Assembly (NCBI RefSeq): GCF_000018205.1
Contig: NC_009881.1
Location: 744,001-808,000 of the forward strand
Length of the DNA: 64,000 nt
Source: Rickettsia akari str. Hartford
GTDB taxonomy: Bacteria; Pseudomonadota; Alphaproteobacteria; Rickettsiales; Rickettsiaceae
Direction: 5' to 3'
A model generated the notes under the pieces. It was not told the origin of the DNA and did not search any database. It saw only the letters and a program-made list of their open reading frames with translations. The position numbers and the translations under genes are program-made. Positions 1 to 8,196 of this stretch are shown one piece after another. Numbering within the stretch: the first letter of the stretch is position 1; each line of letters begins with the position of its first letter.

Positions 1-666
1 GGCTGTGTAACTATTTGGGGCGGCGATGAAATTCAAGAAAAAATAGTTTTAAGCGATACTGATTTAGTAACAGCAAATAAGCTTAAAGAGCCGGTATCTG
101 ATTATATTTATTGTGAATATAATACGGAAGTCGAGAAAACATTTATTGATGAAGAAAAAAATAAAATAATCTTAGCAGATAAATCAGTTTTTGTTAAACT
201 GTCTATTTCCCATGCTCTTGCACAATCGGTTAAACTTAGCGTTCTTGAGCAGTCTGTTAGTAACTTGATTGTTCAGACAACTCCTATACAACAGGAACTG
301 GCTAGGACCGGTAGCGTATCGCTTTCTAAAAAGGAGATATTACAGCAAATAGGTATATTATTTAACGAGCGTTATTCTATTAGCTTGCATAGCGATATAT
401 TCGATACTCCTGAATTCTTTTGGCGTCGTCCGAGCTATGAGCCTCTATATCTGATGACAGCAGAGTTTCAAGACATAGAAATACGGCAAAATATAATGAA
501 TCACCGGCTTAATATGATTCATGAGCTTTTGGACATTCTGTCAAATGACCTTAATTATAAACATTCTACAAAACTTGAGTGGATTATTATTATTTTAATC
601 GGTCTTGAAGTTGTCCTGTCGTTGTCTCATACTAATCTTTTCTTAAAAATTATCGGAGCTTTATAA
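1..666 (+). CDS. RMD1/DUF155 (YagE-like) family protein, 5' end missing
   Basis: The frame is open from base 1, so the gene starts upstream of the window; 221 codons are visible. It opens with GCVTIWGGDE, which resembles the G-V-x-x-W-G signature of the RMD1/DUF155 family. It ends in a single hydrophobic segment (WIIIILIGLEVVLSL) followed by a short tail, the C-terminal anchor typical of the family. Eukaryotic relatives (RMND1) are mitochondrial inner-membrane proteins needed for mitochondrial translation; the bacterial role is not established. A TTG at 265 could be taken as a start, but coding sequence clearly continues upstream. rnd follows after 9 bp, so co-transcription is likely. Confidence 0.75.
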   Translation, partial: GCVTIWGGDEIQEKIVLSDTDLVTANKLKEPVSDYIYCEYNTEVEKTFIDEEKNKIILADKSVFVKLSISHALAQSVKLSVLEQSVSNLIVQTTPIQQELARTGSVSLSKKEILQQIGILFNERYSISLHSDIFDTPEFFWRRPSYEPLYLMTAEFQDIEIRQNIMNHRLNMIHELLDILSNDLNYKHSTKLEWIIIILIGLEVVLSLSHTNLFLKIIGAL

Positions 667-675
667 ATATCTTCT

Positions 676-1521
676 ATGCAAATTATTGATAGTCAAAAAA
701 CATTAGAAGAATTTTGTAACAGGTTAGCAAATAAGACATGCTTAAGCATAGATACGGAATTTGAGCGTCGCTATACCTATTATGCTCAGCTTAGTATAAT
801 TCAAGTTAAAGCAGAAGAATATTGCGGAATAATTGATGCATTAAGCAATTTAGATCTGAATGTTTTTAATAAGTTACTTGAAGATAATAATATTACTAAA
901 ATATTTCATGCTCCTCGGGAAGATTTAGAGATTTTCTATAATTTATTTAAAACACTACCTGCTAATGTTTTTGATATACAAATTGCAGCAAATATTTGCG
1001 GATTCGGTAAACAACTAAGCTATGATGACATTTGTTATAAGCTAATCGGTATTACTATTGATAAAACCCACCAAAAATCTAACTGGCTAAAACGCCCTAT
1101 CACTAGTGATATGTTAAATTATGCAATGTTAGACGTGAAGTATTTGTATAAGATATATCAAGAGCTAAATAATATAATTATTAGAAATAATTTAACTAAT
1201 AAATACAAAACTACTCTTAGTTCTTTATTAGACGTTATAAATTATAAGGTTGAGCCGAAAGATGCGTGGAAAAAAATAAAATATAGAAGTGATGATGAGA
1301 GTTTTAACCGTAAAATTCAAGTACTTGCAGCTTATCGTGAAGAGAATGTACAAACTATAAATATTCCTCGTAAGCATTTTATTTTAGATGAAGATATAAT
1401 AAAGCTTAGTAAATACCCGCCATTGAATCACAGGGATTTTAAAAATCTCAATTTAAAAAGTAAATATTTACACAAACAAAAATATAAAGATGAAATAATA
1501 AGTTTGTGTAATAACTTATAA
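676..1521 (+). CDS. rnd: Ribonuclease D
   Basis: 281-residue 3'-5' exoribonuclease of the DEDDy group, which trims tRNA and other structured RNA 3' ends in the cytoplasm. The Exo motifs are present: SIDTEFERRY (ExoI, Asp and Glu), HAPREDLEIF (ExoII, Asp) and YAMLDVKYLYKIY (ExoIII with Tyr and Asp). The C-terminal third is an HRDC-like region. The protein is about 90 residues shorter than the E. coli enzyme, as expected for a single-HRDC alphaproteobacterial form. It starts 9 bp after the DUF155 gene with no clear Shine-Dalgarno, which suggests coupling to it. Downstream lies a convergent pseudogene. Confidence 0.93.
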   Translation: MQIIDSQKTLEEFCNRLANKTCLSIDTEFERRYTYYAQLSIIQVKAEEYCGIIDALSNLDLNVFNKLLEDNNITKIFHAPREDLEIFYNLFKTLPANVFDIQIAANICGFGKQLSYDDICYKLIGITIDKTHQKSNWLKRPITSDMLNYAMLDVKYLYKIYQELNNIIIRNNLTNKYKTTLSSLLDVINYKVEPKDAWKKIKYRSDDESFNRKIQVLAAYREENVQTINIPRKHFILDEDIIKLSKYPPLNHRDFKNLNLKSKYLHKQKYKDEIISLCNNL

Positions 1522-1559
1522 GAAAAAAGATACAAATCAAATAATGTGCAGCCTATATA

Positions 1560-2091
1560 TTATACCGAAATCACAAAATCAAGTTTACGATCATGAGGTT
1601 CAACAGGAAAATTATCTATTAACTGCTCTTTTAAACAAACTCCGACAGCCAAGATATTTTGGTTATTATTAAGATATCGATCAAAATGTCCTGTGCCGTA
1701 TCCAAGTCTGTAATACTCATTACTAAATGCCCGCCCTGGGATAATACTAACTCAGGAATAAAAAATCATTATTTAGAGGCTCATAGGTTTTAAATGCACC
1801 TAGCACTAATTCATCATTGGATTTATATGAACAATATTTGATTTCATCTGCTATAATTTTTGGTAGGAAAAATTTTATTTCAGGATGTAAGTTTGTTATT
1901 GCAAGTAAATTAATTTCGTATTTTAGAGGATAATATAGACCAATTGTTTGTACTTTTAACTCCTTTAATAACAGGTTAATTTTATTGATTAGGGAGTTTT
2001 TGAATAAGTCGTAATTAATCTCATTTTGGTTTTTTATGAAAAATTCTTTGAAATAAAGACGCAGCTCTTGTTTGGTTATTGTTACTGTCAT
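1560..2091 (-). pseudogene. 5-formyltetrahydrofolate cyclo-ligase, frameshifted
   Basis: The first 114 codons read intact (MTVTITKQELRLYFKEFF... to LNNDFLFLS) and match the N-terminal two thirds of the ygfA/MTHFS family. The frame then stops at 1747. The missing C-terminus lies just downstream in other frames: an IPELV stretch in one, then IIPGRAFSNEYYRLGYGTGH and FDRYLNNNQ in another. The latter carries the family's substrate/ATP-loop signature (RLGYGxGxxDR). Frame must be changed twice between about 1730 and 1760. The enzyme would convert 5-formyl-THF to methenyl-THF; here it is probably dead. A palindromic repeat sits just upstream of the start. Confidence 0.85.
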
Positions 2092-2107
2092 TCCAGCACT
2101 CCTTTAT

Positions 2108-2242
2108 TTCATTCTCACGTAGGCGGGAACACAGAAAATAACTTTAATATTAGTACAAAAATTACATTCAATATTTGAAAATAAACATTTAAAACAAGTT
2201 TTTTATATGTTTTACTAGATTCCCTCCTACGCAGGAATGACA
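2108..2242. repeat. Palindromic repeat, family B
   Basis: About 135 bp with imperfect inverted ends (left CACGTAGGCGGGAA, right TTCCCTCCTACGCAGGAAT). The inner text AAACAAGTTTTTTATATGTT recurs almost identically at 37290-37310, so the two copies are one family. It fills the gap between the cyclo-ligase remnant and lpdA. This is the pattern of a Rickettsia palindromic element. Confidence 0.8.
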
Positions 2243-2258
2243 TTGGAGTAGAACAATA

Positions 2259-3638
2259 TCACATATTGATACTCCTCTTATCCACACTAAGAGCTGCTTC
2301 TTTTATAGCCTCGCTTAAAGTCGGGTGGGCGTGGCAGGTTCTTGCTATATCTTCTGAAGCTGCTCCGAATTCCATATAAGCCGTAAGCTCGGCAATGAGT
2401 GTACCTGCATTGGCTCCTATAATATGAGCTCCTAAAACCCTATCGGTTTTACTATCGGCAAGGATCTTAACAAGCCCTTCCGTACTACCGATTGCTCTTG
2501 CTCTACTATTTGCTAAAAACGGAAACTTACCTACTTTATAATTAATGCCTTTTGCTTTTAACTGTTCTTCCGTTTCACCGACGCTTGCTACTTCAGGATA
2601 AGTATATATTACGCTTGGAATTAGATTATAGTTAACATGTCCTGCCTGCCCTGCCATAATTTCCACGGCAGCTACAGCCTCTTCCTCGGCTTTATGAGCA
2701 AGCATAGCTCCTTTTACCACATCCCCGACTGCATAAATATTTGAAATTGCTGTTTGGAACCGGTCATTAATCTCAATTCTACCTTGCTTATCTGTAATAA
2801 TGCCGACAGACTCAAGCCCTAGATTTTGCGTGTAGGCTTTTCTACCTACTGCCATTAATATCACATCGCTAGTTACTACCGCACTCTTACCGCCCTCCTC
2901 TATTGTCAGATTTACTTTTCCTGACTTTACTTCAGCAGACAACACTCTAGTATTTAGTTTAAACTCTATACCTTGTTTTTGCTGTAGCTTCATAAACTGC
3001 GTAGCAATTTCTTTATCAAGCATAGGCACAATGCTCGGTGCATACTCAATAACCGTTACTTTAGCACCTAAACGACGCCAAACTGAGCCGAGTTCTAAGC
3101 CTATATATCCTCCCCCGACAACTATTAAGGTCTCAGGTACTTTAGAAAGCTTTAAAGCTCCGGTAGATGAAACTATAAACTCTTCATCTATTTTGATATT
3201 TGGTATTTCTATGACGCTGGAACCCGTAGTAATTAGGATATTTTTGGCTTTAATTTGCTCATTATTTACTTCCACAATGTTGCTCGCGATAATTTTAGCT
3301 TCACCCTTTATCCTAGTAATCTTATTCTTAGCAAATAAGCTTTCTATCCCTTTTGTAAGGTCAGAAACTACTTTATCTTTATTAGCTATCATTTTTTGTA
3401 AGTCTAATTTTACATCCGCAGTAATACCTATACTCTCAAAATGCTTTAAAGCTTCTTCATATTTTTCAGAGGAATTAAGTAAAGCTTTCGACGGTATGCA
3501 TCCTATATTTAAACAAGTGCCACCGAGAGTATCATTTTTCTCAACACACACTACTTTCATACCAAGCTGAGCAGCTCTAATACTACCTGTATAACCGGCC
3601 GGACCGCTACCTATTACCACTAAATCAAATTCTTGCAT
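2259..3638 (-). CDS. lpdA: Dihydrolipoyl dehydrogenase (E3)
   Basis: 459 residues, normal family length. It reoxidises dihydrolipoamide of 2-oxoacid dehydrogenase complexes with NAD+. Visible: FAD-binding VIGSGPAGYTGSIRAAQLG at the N-terminus, redox disulfide in GGTCLNIGCIPSKALL, NAD-binding VVGGGYIGLELGS near residue 175, the second FAD contact NIYAVGDVVKGAMLAHKAEE, and the C-terminal His-Glu pair in HAHPTLSEAIKEAAL that acts as the base at the dimer interface. ATG at 3638 is preceded by AAGGT at a suitable distance. No E1 or E2 gene is adjacent, so it is unlinked from its complex here. Confidence 0.96.
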   Translation of the reverse strand: MQEFDLVVIGSGPAGYTGSIRAAQLGMKVVCVEKNDTLGGTCLNIGCIPSKALLNSSEKYEEALKHFESIGITADVKLDLQKMIANKDKVVSDLTKGIESLFAKNKITRIKGEAKIIASNIVEVNNEQIKAKNILITTGSSVIEIPNIKIDEEFIVSSTGALKLSKVPETLIVVGGGYIGLELGSVWRRLGAKVTVIEYAPSIVPMLDKEIATQFMKLQQKQGIEFKLNTRVLSAEVKSGKVNLTIEEGGKSAVVTSDVILMAVGRKAYTQNLGLESVGIITDKQGRIEINDRFQTAISNIYAVGDVVKGAMLAHKAEEEAVAAVEIMAGQAGHVNYNLIPSVIYTYPEVASVGETEEQLKAKGINYKVGKFPFLANSRARAIGSTEGLVKILADSKTDRVLGAHIIGANAGTLIAELTAYMEFGAASEDIARTCHAHPTLSEAIKEAALSVDKRSINM

Positions 3639-3664
3639 ATGTTTACCTTATATTATCCTCTCTT

Positions 3665-3743
3665 TGTCATACCGTGGCTTGACCACGGTATCCAGAAAAA
3701 AATTAAAAAAGACTGGATCCCAAAATCAAGGCGCGGGATAACA
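3665..3743. repeat. Palindromic repeat, family A
   Basis: Begins GTCATACCGTGGCTTGACCA and ends with the related inverted end GCGCGGGATAAC. It lies between lpdA and the methyltransferase gene. The same head occurs at 26323, 38793, 42382, 47459, 50162, 54899 and 56327. Confidence 0.8.
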
Positions 3744-3785
3744 ATATTCAAACCACGACATGGCAACAATACAATATTATAAGCC

Positions 3786-4466
3786 CTATAACAACTTTAA
3801 TCTTATACTATTCTTATTGGGTGCAGCAATAAAACTAATTAAATTAATATTATCTTCAAAGCCGTGGGTATAATTTTGTAGTAAAGAAAACATCTTTTTA
3901 GAAATAGCGTAATTATGACTAGAATTTAGTGAATTTGACTCACCGATATTTTTTATTTCCCTCATTAAAGCTACAAGATGATCAAATTTTAGCTCTATAT
4001 TTTCATAGTCAATAATTACTTCGGAAAATCCTGCTTGCAATAATAGCGTTGGGACATGGTCAAAATGAATAAAGGGAGAAATATGAGGATAGTGTTTAAA
4101 ATCACTTGCTGTTTCAGCATCTATTAAAGATTTACGTAAATTCTTTAAACTATTTCCTCCGACAAAATTACCGATAAAAATACCCTCAGGTTTTAAAAAT
4201 GTTTTTATATTAGACAGAAAACTCTGCACATCATTTATCCAGTGTAACCCTAATGAATAAATAATTAAATCAAAAGAGTCTTTTGGAAATGCTAAATCTT
4301 CATCATCAATTAACAATTTGTGATTATACTCAAAAGAATCAAGCAATAAAGGCGACATATCTGTTACGGTAATATTGGCACTTCGATAAGCATTTTTTAG
4401 TAAGCTCGTAAGATAACCACACTTAGCCGATATTTCTAGAATATCCGACACATCCTTATCAATCAT
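3786..4466 (-). CDS. SAM-dependent methyltransferase (BioC/NDUFAF5-like), 5' end uncertain
   Basis: 226 residues from the ATG at 4466. It has a degenerate motif I (ILEISAKCGYLTSLL), motif II-like ITVTDMSPLL, and the class I signature FDLIIYSLGLHWINDV followed by LKPEGIFIGNFVGG. The tail resembles the mitochondrial complex I assembly methyltransferase NDUFAF5 and BioC-like proteins. Homologous-looking sequence continues in frame upstream of 4466 (FNRLKLKNHRNNAVAGINNS, up to about 4583) but no ATG, GTG or TTG is found before a TGA. Either the original start was lost or an unusual codon is used. That extension overlaps the pseudogene ending at 4537. Substrate unknown. Confidence 0.7.
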   Translation of the reverse strand: MIDKDVSDILEISAKCGYLTSLLKNAYRSANITVTDMSPLLLDSFEYNHKLLIDDEDLAFPKDSFDLIIYSLGLHWINDVQSFLSNIKTFLKPEGIFIGNFVGGNSLKNLRKSLIDAETASDFKHYPHISPFIHFDHVPTLLLQAGFSEVIIDYENIELKFDHLVALMREIKNIGESNSLNSSHNYAISKKMFSLLQNYTHGFEDNINLISFIAAPNKNSIRLKLL

Positions 4467-4536
4467 CCCTAATCGACTGATTATATCATTAGCTGCATGC
4501 TTGATAAATAAGCTGTTATTTATTCCCGCTACTGCA

Positions 4537-5020
4537 TTATTTCGGTGATTTTTTAGCTTTAATCTGTTGAATATATAATTCTCTCATTTGTTGTTTAGAA
4601 TTAAAGTCCTTAATTAGGTCTTCTATTCCTACAGTTTTTCCATCTTTATACTGGCTGATAATTCAAAGAATCATCTTTTAGCCAGCTATTCTGAATCAGT
4701 TTTCTCTGTCTTTTAGTGCGAATATCATCCCCTTTAACTCTATCTAATCCTTTAAAATTCTTCTGAATACCTACAACTATAGGTTTTGTATTGTGATTAT
4801 TAGGCGATGAAGGTTCTAAACTCAACAGGCCTTTTTCTGAAGGATTTAAATCCGAAGTTAGACCCAAACGCTGTAAGTAGACAGGTTTTAGTTATTTATC
4901 ATTACTAGAAACTTTTTTTCTTTCTACCGCTGAAACATTATTCTCGGTCTTATTGGATTCTCCTAGAGATTTATAACTACTTATACACCACAATACTAAT
5001 ATAAATTTCTCTAATATCAA
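4537..5020 (-). pseudogene. Decayed small exported (lipoprotein-like?) protein, unrecognised
   Basis: One frame runs from a TTG at 5020 (LILEKFILVLWCISSYKS, a possible signal with a Cys) through a TAA after SSNDK, then the readable stretch GLTSDLNPSEKGLLSLEPSS down to 4646. There a frameshift is needed to continue as ISQYKDGKTVGIEDLIKDFN and end in IKAKKSPK at 4537. I do not recognise the family. One nonsense codon plus one frameshift indicate a pseudogene. It overlaps the upstream coding-like sequence of the methyltransferase in a different frame. Confidence 0.5.
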
Positions 5021-5085
5021 TCACTCTGTATCTTATTAATAGTTAATATAAATTAAATAACACATGAATCAAGTACTGAAATAAA

Positions 5086-5694
5086 TTAATTATTTCTAAA
5101 GATATTATCATCGTATCTTTTTCTATAATATATTTTGTAATTCTCATTTCTTATATCATTACACCATTGGTCTTGTTGTTTTTTAATATAATAATTTAGA
5201 GAATTAGATTTACTTTTACTGGTTTGGAAATTATCTTCACAAAATTTTAAAAAACCTGATATTACAGTTTCGACTCCATTAGTCTCAGATTTTTTCTCAA
5301 GAAATTGCATAGAAAAATTAGTAGGATTGTTATGTTTTAAATAAAATTGCTTATATTTTTCATAAATTTTATTTTCTTTTTTTATTTGTTGTTCAGAGAA
5401 AGATAATTTTTCCTCTAATAATTTATGAATTTCGGTACAATCGCTCCAAGGTAATTCTATTGTTAACTGCTCTTCCTGATATTCAAAATTATCTTGAATA
5501 TTGTTAAAATCGGCATTTGCATTTACAATACTTACTAATATTGAAAAACAAATTAATAGTTGTGATACGCAGTTCAACTTGAAAAAGAGCAAAGAATCCA
5601 CGAGGCGACGAGCGGAGCGTATACTTAATATTTGAACACCGCAGAACTTGTCGGATGACGCAGCCAATTTTTTAAGTTCAACGAGTATATTCAT
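5086..5694 (-). CDS. Small exported hypothetical protein with a repeat-derived N-terminus
   Basis: 202 codons from ATG 5694, immediately after the lytic transglycosylase stop (4 bp gap), so probably one operon. The first ~43 residues (MNILVELKKLAASSDKFCGV...) are translated from a family D palindromic repeat that also lies at 45020 and 49502. The native protein probably starts near the hydrophobic stretch SQLLICFSILVSIVNANADF, a signal-peptide-like segment. The mature part is about 140 residues, charged, with three Cys (SDCTEIHK, KFCEDNF, QWCNDIR), which suggests a periplasmic, perhaps disulfide-bonded protein. No family recognised. The repeat may have replaced the original start region. Confidence 0.55.
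   Translation of the reverse strand: MNILVELKKLAASSDKFCGVQILSIRSARRLVDSLLFFKLNCVSQLLICFSILVSIVNANADFNNIQDNFEYQEEQLTIELPWSDCTEIHKLLEEKLSFSEQQIKKENKIYEKYKQFYLKHNNPTNFSMQFLEKKSETNGVETVISGFLKFCEDNFQTSKSKSNSLNYYIKKQQDQWCNDIRNENYKIYYRKRYDDNIFRNN
5568..5694. repeat. Palindromic repeat, family D (coding)
   Basis: Ends are inverted (CAGTTCAACTTGAAAAA against TTTTTTAAGTTCAACG). The core GATGACGCAGCCAATTTT and GAGCG(G/T)A(G)TGTATACTTAAT text recurs at 49502-49622, and the right end recurs at 45020-45128. Here it is read as the first ~43 codons of the downstream gene. Confidence 0.75.
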
Positions 5695-5698
5695 AGAA

Positions 5699-6547
5699 TT
5701 AATTAATTTTAGCAGGAACCGGTATCATAATACTACTTCTGTATCTTTTATTGCTACTAAAAAGTGATTTTTTGTGAACTTTATTATTATTTATCGGTAT
5801 TGTATCTTCTAAAGCCATTTCATTATTATTCAGATAACTACGTAAGGAGGCTTTATAAAGAGCCATGTTACTTGCTATTTTAACTACATCTTGCTTATAT
5901 TTAAACCCTAAAGAATGAGTGGCTGAGTGGTAATGTGCTATAGCTTTGTGCCAACTCCCTAGCTGATCATATTTTGAACGCAAGAATTTTGCTCCATAAT
6001 GAACGTTATTATTTGGATCAAATGCCTGTTCAAGGGAATTAAACGCTCCTAAATGATGTCTTAAGTTAATCTGCATACATCCGACATCAATACTCTCTCG
6101 CCCTCTTATAAGCTCTATTCTAACAAAACTTACGGCTTCTCTTTTTGTGTTAAAATAATAGCCTTTTCCTTCAACGTTTACCGTCCAAGGCCATACTACT
6201 CTAATTTTATGGGTTGTATGTTTTTTTCCCGATTCTTTTAAAGCTATTGAATGCAACGTATTAGATGGGATATTAAATTTTTTTTCAAAGTAAGGAAAAA
6301 GCTTTGAACATTTAAAGGATTCAGCTATTTCAGGATCGGCAATAGCCGGATTTGAAAAAAAAAGAAAGGATAACAATAGGAGTAGTATAGTGTTAACATC
6401 ATCCCTACACTCTTCTATGTCATTCCCGCTTCCGCGGGAATGACATAGGAAAATTTGGCACAATTCCCAAACCATACCGCCAACGCTAAAATAAACTTGA
6501 GTTACAATAAGATAAACCAATCTACCATAACTTATCTTATGAAGCAA
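5699..6547 (-). CDS. Lytic murein transglycosylase (SLT domain)
   Basis: Cleaves the MurNAc-GlcNAc bond of peptidoglycan in the periplasm. The SLT domain shows the catalytic Glu in HSIALKESGK, the VGCMQINLRHH motif, NNNVHYGAKFLRSKYD and AIAHYHSA. A signal peptide (LLLLLSFLFFSNPAIADPE) precedes it. The nominal start at 6547 gives 282 residues, but the first ~45 residues include sequence translated from a 32-bp palindrome (6417-6448). The real start is therefore probably internal; no ATG lies in frame between the palindrome and the signal peptide, so a TTG within the Leu run is the candidate. The 202-codon exported protein follows after 4 bp. Confidence 0.8.
   Translation of the reverse strand: MLHKISYGRLVYLIVTQVYFSVGGMVWELCQIFLCHSRGSGNDIEECRDDVNTILLLLLSFLFFSNPAIADPEIAESFKCSKLFPYFEKKFNIPSNTLHSIALKESGKKHTTHKIRVVWPWTVNVEGKGYYFNTKREAVSFVRIELIRGRESIDVGCMQINLRHHLGAFNSLEQAFDPNNNVHYGAKFLRSKYDQLGSWHKAIAHYHSATHSLGFKYKQDVVKIASNMALYKASLRSYLNNNEMALEDTIPINNNKVHKKSLFSSNKRYRSSIMIPVPAKIN
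6417..6448. repeat. Short perfect palindrome (family B ends only)
   Basis: TATGTCATTCCCGC, a 4-base centre, then its exact reverse complement. These are the terminal arms of the family B element with the interior missing. It lies over the 5' end of the transglycosylase reading frame. Confidence 0.85.
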
Positions 6548-6582
6548 GGGAAGTTATCAGATCAGAAACAAACAAGATTACT

Positions 6583-7110
6583 TATAAATCATTAGCATCA
6601 AAATTATCTTTAGTAATACCTAATGTTTCGAATATTTGTTCAAGTTTTATTACTACAGGCTCTAACTCAGCTGACTTTTTATTAAAGCTAAAGTTTGCTG
6701 ATGTTAATGTTGCTTCATTTAAACTTGCAGTTCTAACTACACTAAATATTACGCCAACTTCTTTATAAGCAATTGATATGTATTATTAACATCTTCATTA
6801 TTTCTATAATAATCACTACAATCATTTAGTATTACGTGAAATATTTCTGCTTTTAATGAATCGCTTTTAGTGACCGGTAAATTTTGAGAAAGTAAATCTA
6901 ATATGTCCTTACCTTTTATAATAGCTTCATTATTATTGTTTGCTTCTTTTAAAACCTGCTATAAGGACAAAAAGCCTTGCCTTAACGCTATATTATCAAT
7001 ATTACTAATCAATTACTAGTTTCAATAAACTGTTTAATTTCGATAAGTATACTCTCTGTCGTCTCTAGTGGTTTTACTGTATCTTTTTTAATTTTTCAGC
7101 TAATTACTCT
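6583..7110 (-). pseudogene. Decayed Rickettsia-type hypothetical gene
   Basis: Readable stretches on the minus strand are KDTVKPLETTESILIEIKQF, AIIKGKDILDLLSQNLPVTK and, after a frameshift near 6780, EVGVIFSVVRTASLNEATLT and VVIKLEQIFETLGITKDNFD to a TAA at 6583. The helical, charged composition resembles the neighbouring split gene at 7326-7970 (for example LAKFIEDLLPILDKASKVL), so the two may be paralogues or parts of one family. Function unknown. The stretch 7111-7325 shows no supported gene. Confidence 0.5.
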
Positions 7111-7325
7111 TTCACAAAATATATCCTTATTTAAATTAAAATCTTAAAAAACCATGGAATATGGATTCTGAATTTTTGAAAACGGGGATATATAGAATTT
7201 GTAACATTTTGTCAATAAAATATAAGGTTTGTGTATAGAAGTTATACATTATTTTTAAGAAAAAGGCAAATATCATCACTTCCATTATGAAGCAAAAAAA
7301 GTTATGATATTTAAGATTTGAAGAC

Positions 7326-7970
7326 TTAATATAAATCAAGATCAGCATCTAAAGTATCGCCTAAAGAATCGACTTCATGATTGTTTAAATTACTTTCAGT
7401 AATTTCAAAATTTTTACTTCTAGAAAAGTTTTCTTCATACCATTTTATATATACTTCTGCTGCTATTTTTAATGGATTTAATGGTGCTCCACCAAACATA
7501 GAGCCTAATACTTGTAATAGATTACTGGTTCATTATGTTATTACTTTACAATATTATTTTAGCACTTTACTTGCTTTATCTAATATAGGCAGTAAATCTT
7601 CTATAAATTTTGCTAAATTTTGAAACTCATCTGACTCTACAAATAAAGACCTACTTAGAAAATTCAGAGAAGCATAATGACTATCTAATGATTTCGTAAG
7701 ATTTCCTACTATGATGAGAAGTTCTTGTTTAATAAAGTGAGGCTTATTTAAAGCTTGATCTATTATCTCTGCATCTTCGGTTTCTAAGATTCTATTTATA
7801 TGTTCTTCACTGATTACTATTGTGTAATTTTTTATTAACTTATTGATTTCATTAATACTTTCTTTAACATTAAACTCTACTCTATGAGAGCTAGTAGAGC
7901 TAGCGGTATTGGAACGAGTAGAAGGTTGTTCACCTTTGTATAAATACATTATCTTATTAATATGTATCAA
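7326..7970 (-). pseudogene. Split Rickettsia hypothetical gene (three in-frame stops)
   Basis: The first 138 codons run from 7970 to a TAA at 7554. The same frame continues after TAA, then TAA-TGA, as NLLQVLGSMFGGAPLNPLKI and VYIKWYEENFSRSKNFEITE to a final TAA at 7326. Reading frame is kept over all 215 codons, so nonsense mutation rather than indels broke it. The N-terminal part is predicted helical and Ser/Thr-rich near the start. No recognisable domain; possibly a secreted effector-type protein, but that is inference. Confidence 0.6.
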
Positions 7971-7992
7971 TAAAAATGTTTTTAATTGGTAA

Positions 7993-8021
7993 TTGACCGA
8001 TTAAATAAAAATGTTTATTAT
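7993..8021 (+). promoter_or_regulatory. Sigma70-type promoter of the rpmJ operon
   Basis: TTGACC (7993-7998), a 17-bp spacer, then TATTAT (8016-8021). This puts transcription start about 25 bp before the rpmJ ATG at 8054. It is a near-consensus vegetative promoter with nothing else between it and rpmJ. Confidence 0.7.
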
Positions 8022-8053
8022 TAGTCCAAATTAAATGTAATTAAGTATGTTTT

Positions 8054-8179
8054 ATGAAAGTCGTTAGCTCATTAAAATCACTAAAAAAACGTGATAAAGA
8101 TTGTCAAATCGTCAAAAGAAGAGGCAAAATTTTTGTAATAAATAAAAAGAACAAAAGATTTAAAGCGAAACAAGGTTAA
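8054..8179 (+). CDS. rpmJ: 50S ribosomal protein L36
   Basis: 41 residues starting [20 protein letters not shown] and containing the family's [20 protein letters not shown] tail. This is the proteobacterial zinc-free (Cys-poor) form, since the four zinc ligands of the classical L36 are not all present. Part of the large-subunit core near the peptidyl-transferase domain. First gene behind the promoter at 7993-8021; yebC starts 17 bp after its stop. Confidence 0.92.
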   Translation: MKVVSSLKSLKKRDKDCQIVKRRGKIFVINKKNKRFKAKQG

Positions 8180-8196
8180 TTGTTTCTAGATGGAAT

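Noticed and set aside
3031..3570. Long plus-strand open frame inside lpdA
   Set aside because: It is antisense to lpdA, which has all E3 motifs; no family resemblance in the plus-strand frame.
7136..7348. Minus-strand 70-codon open frame
   Set aside because: Phe/Tyr/Ile-rich low-complexity translation of AT-rich spacer; its 5' end runs into the 3' end of the split gene at 7326-7970.
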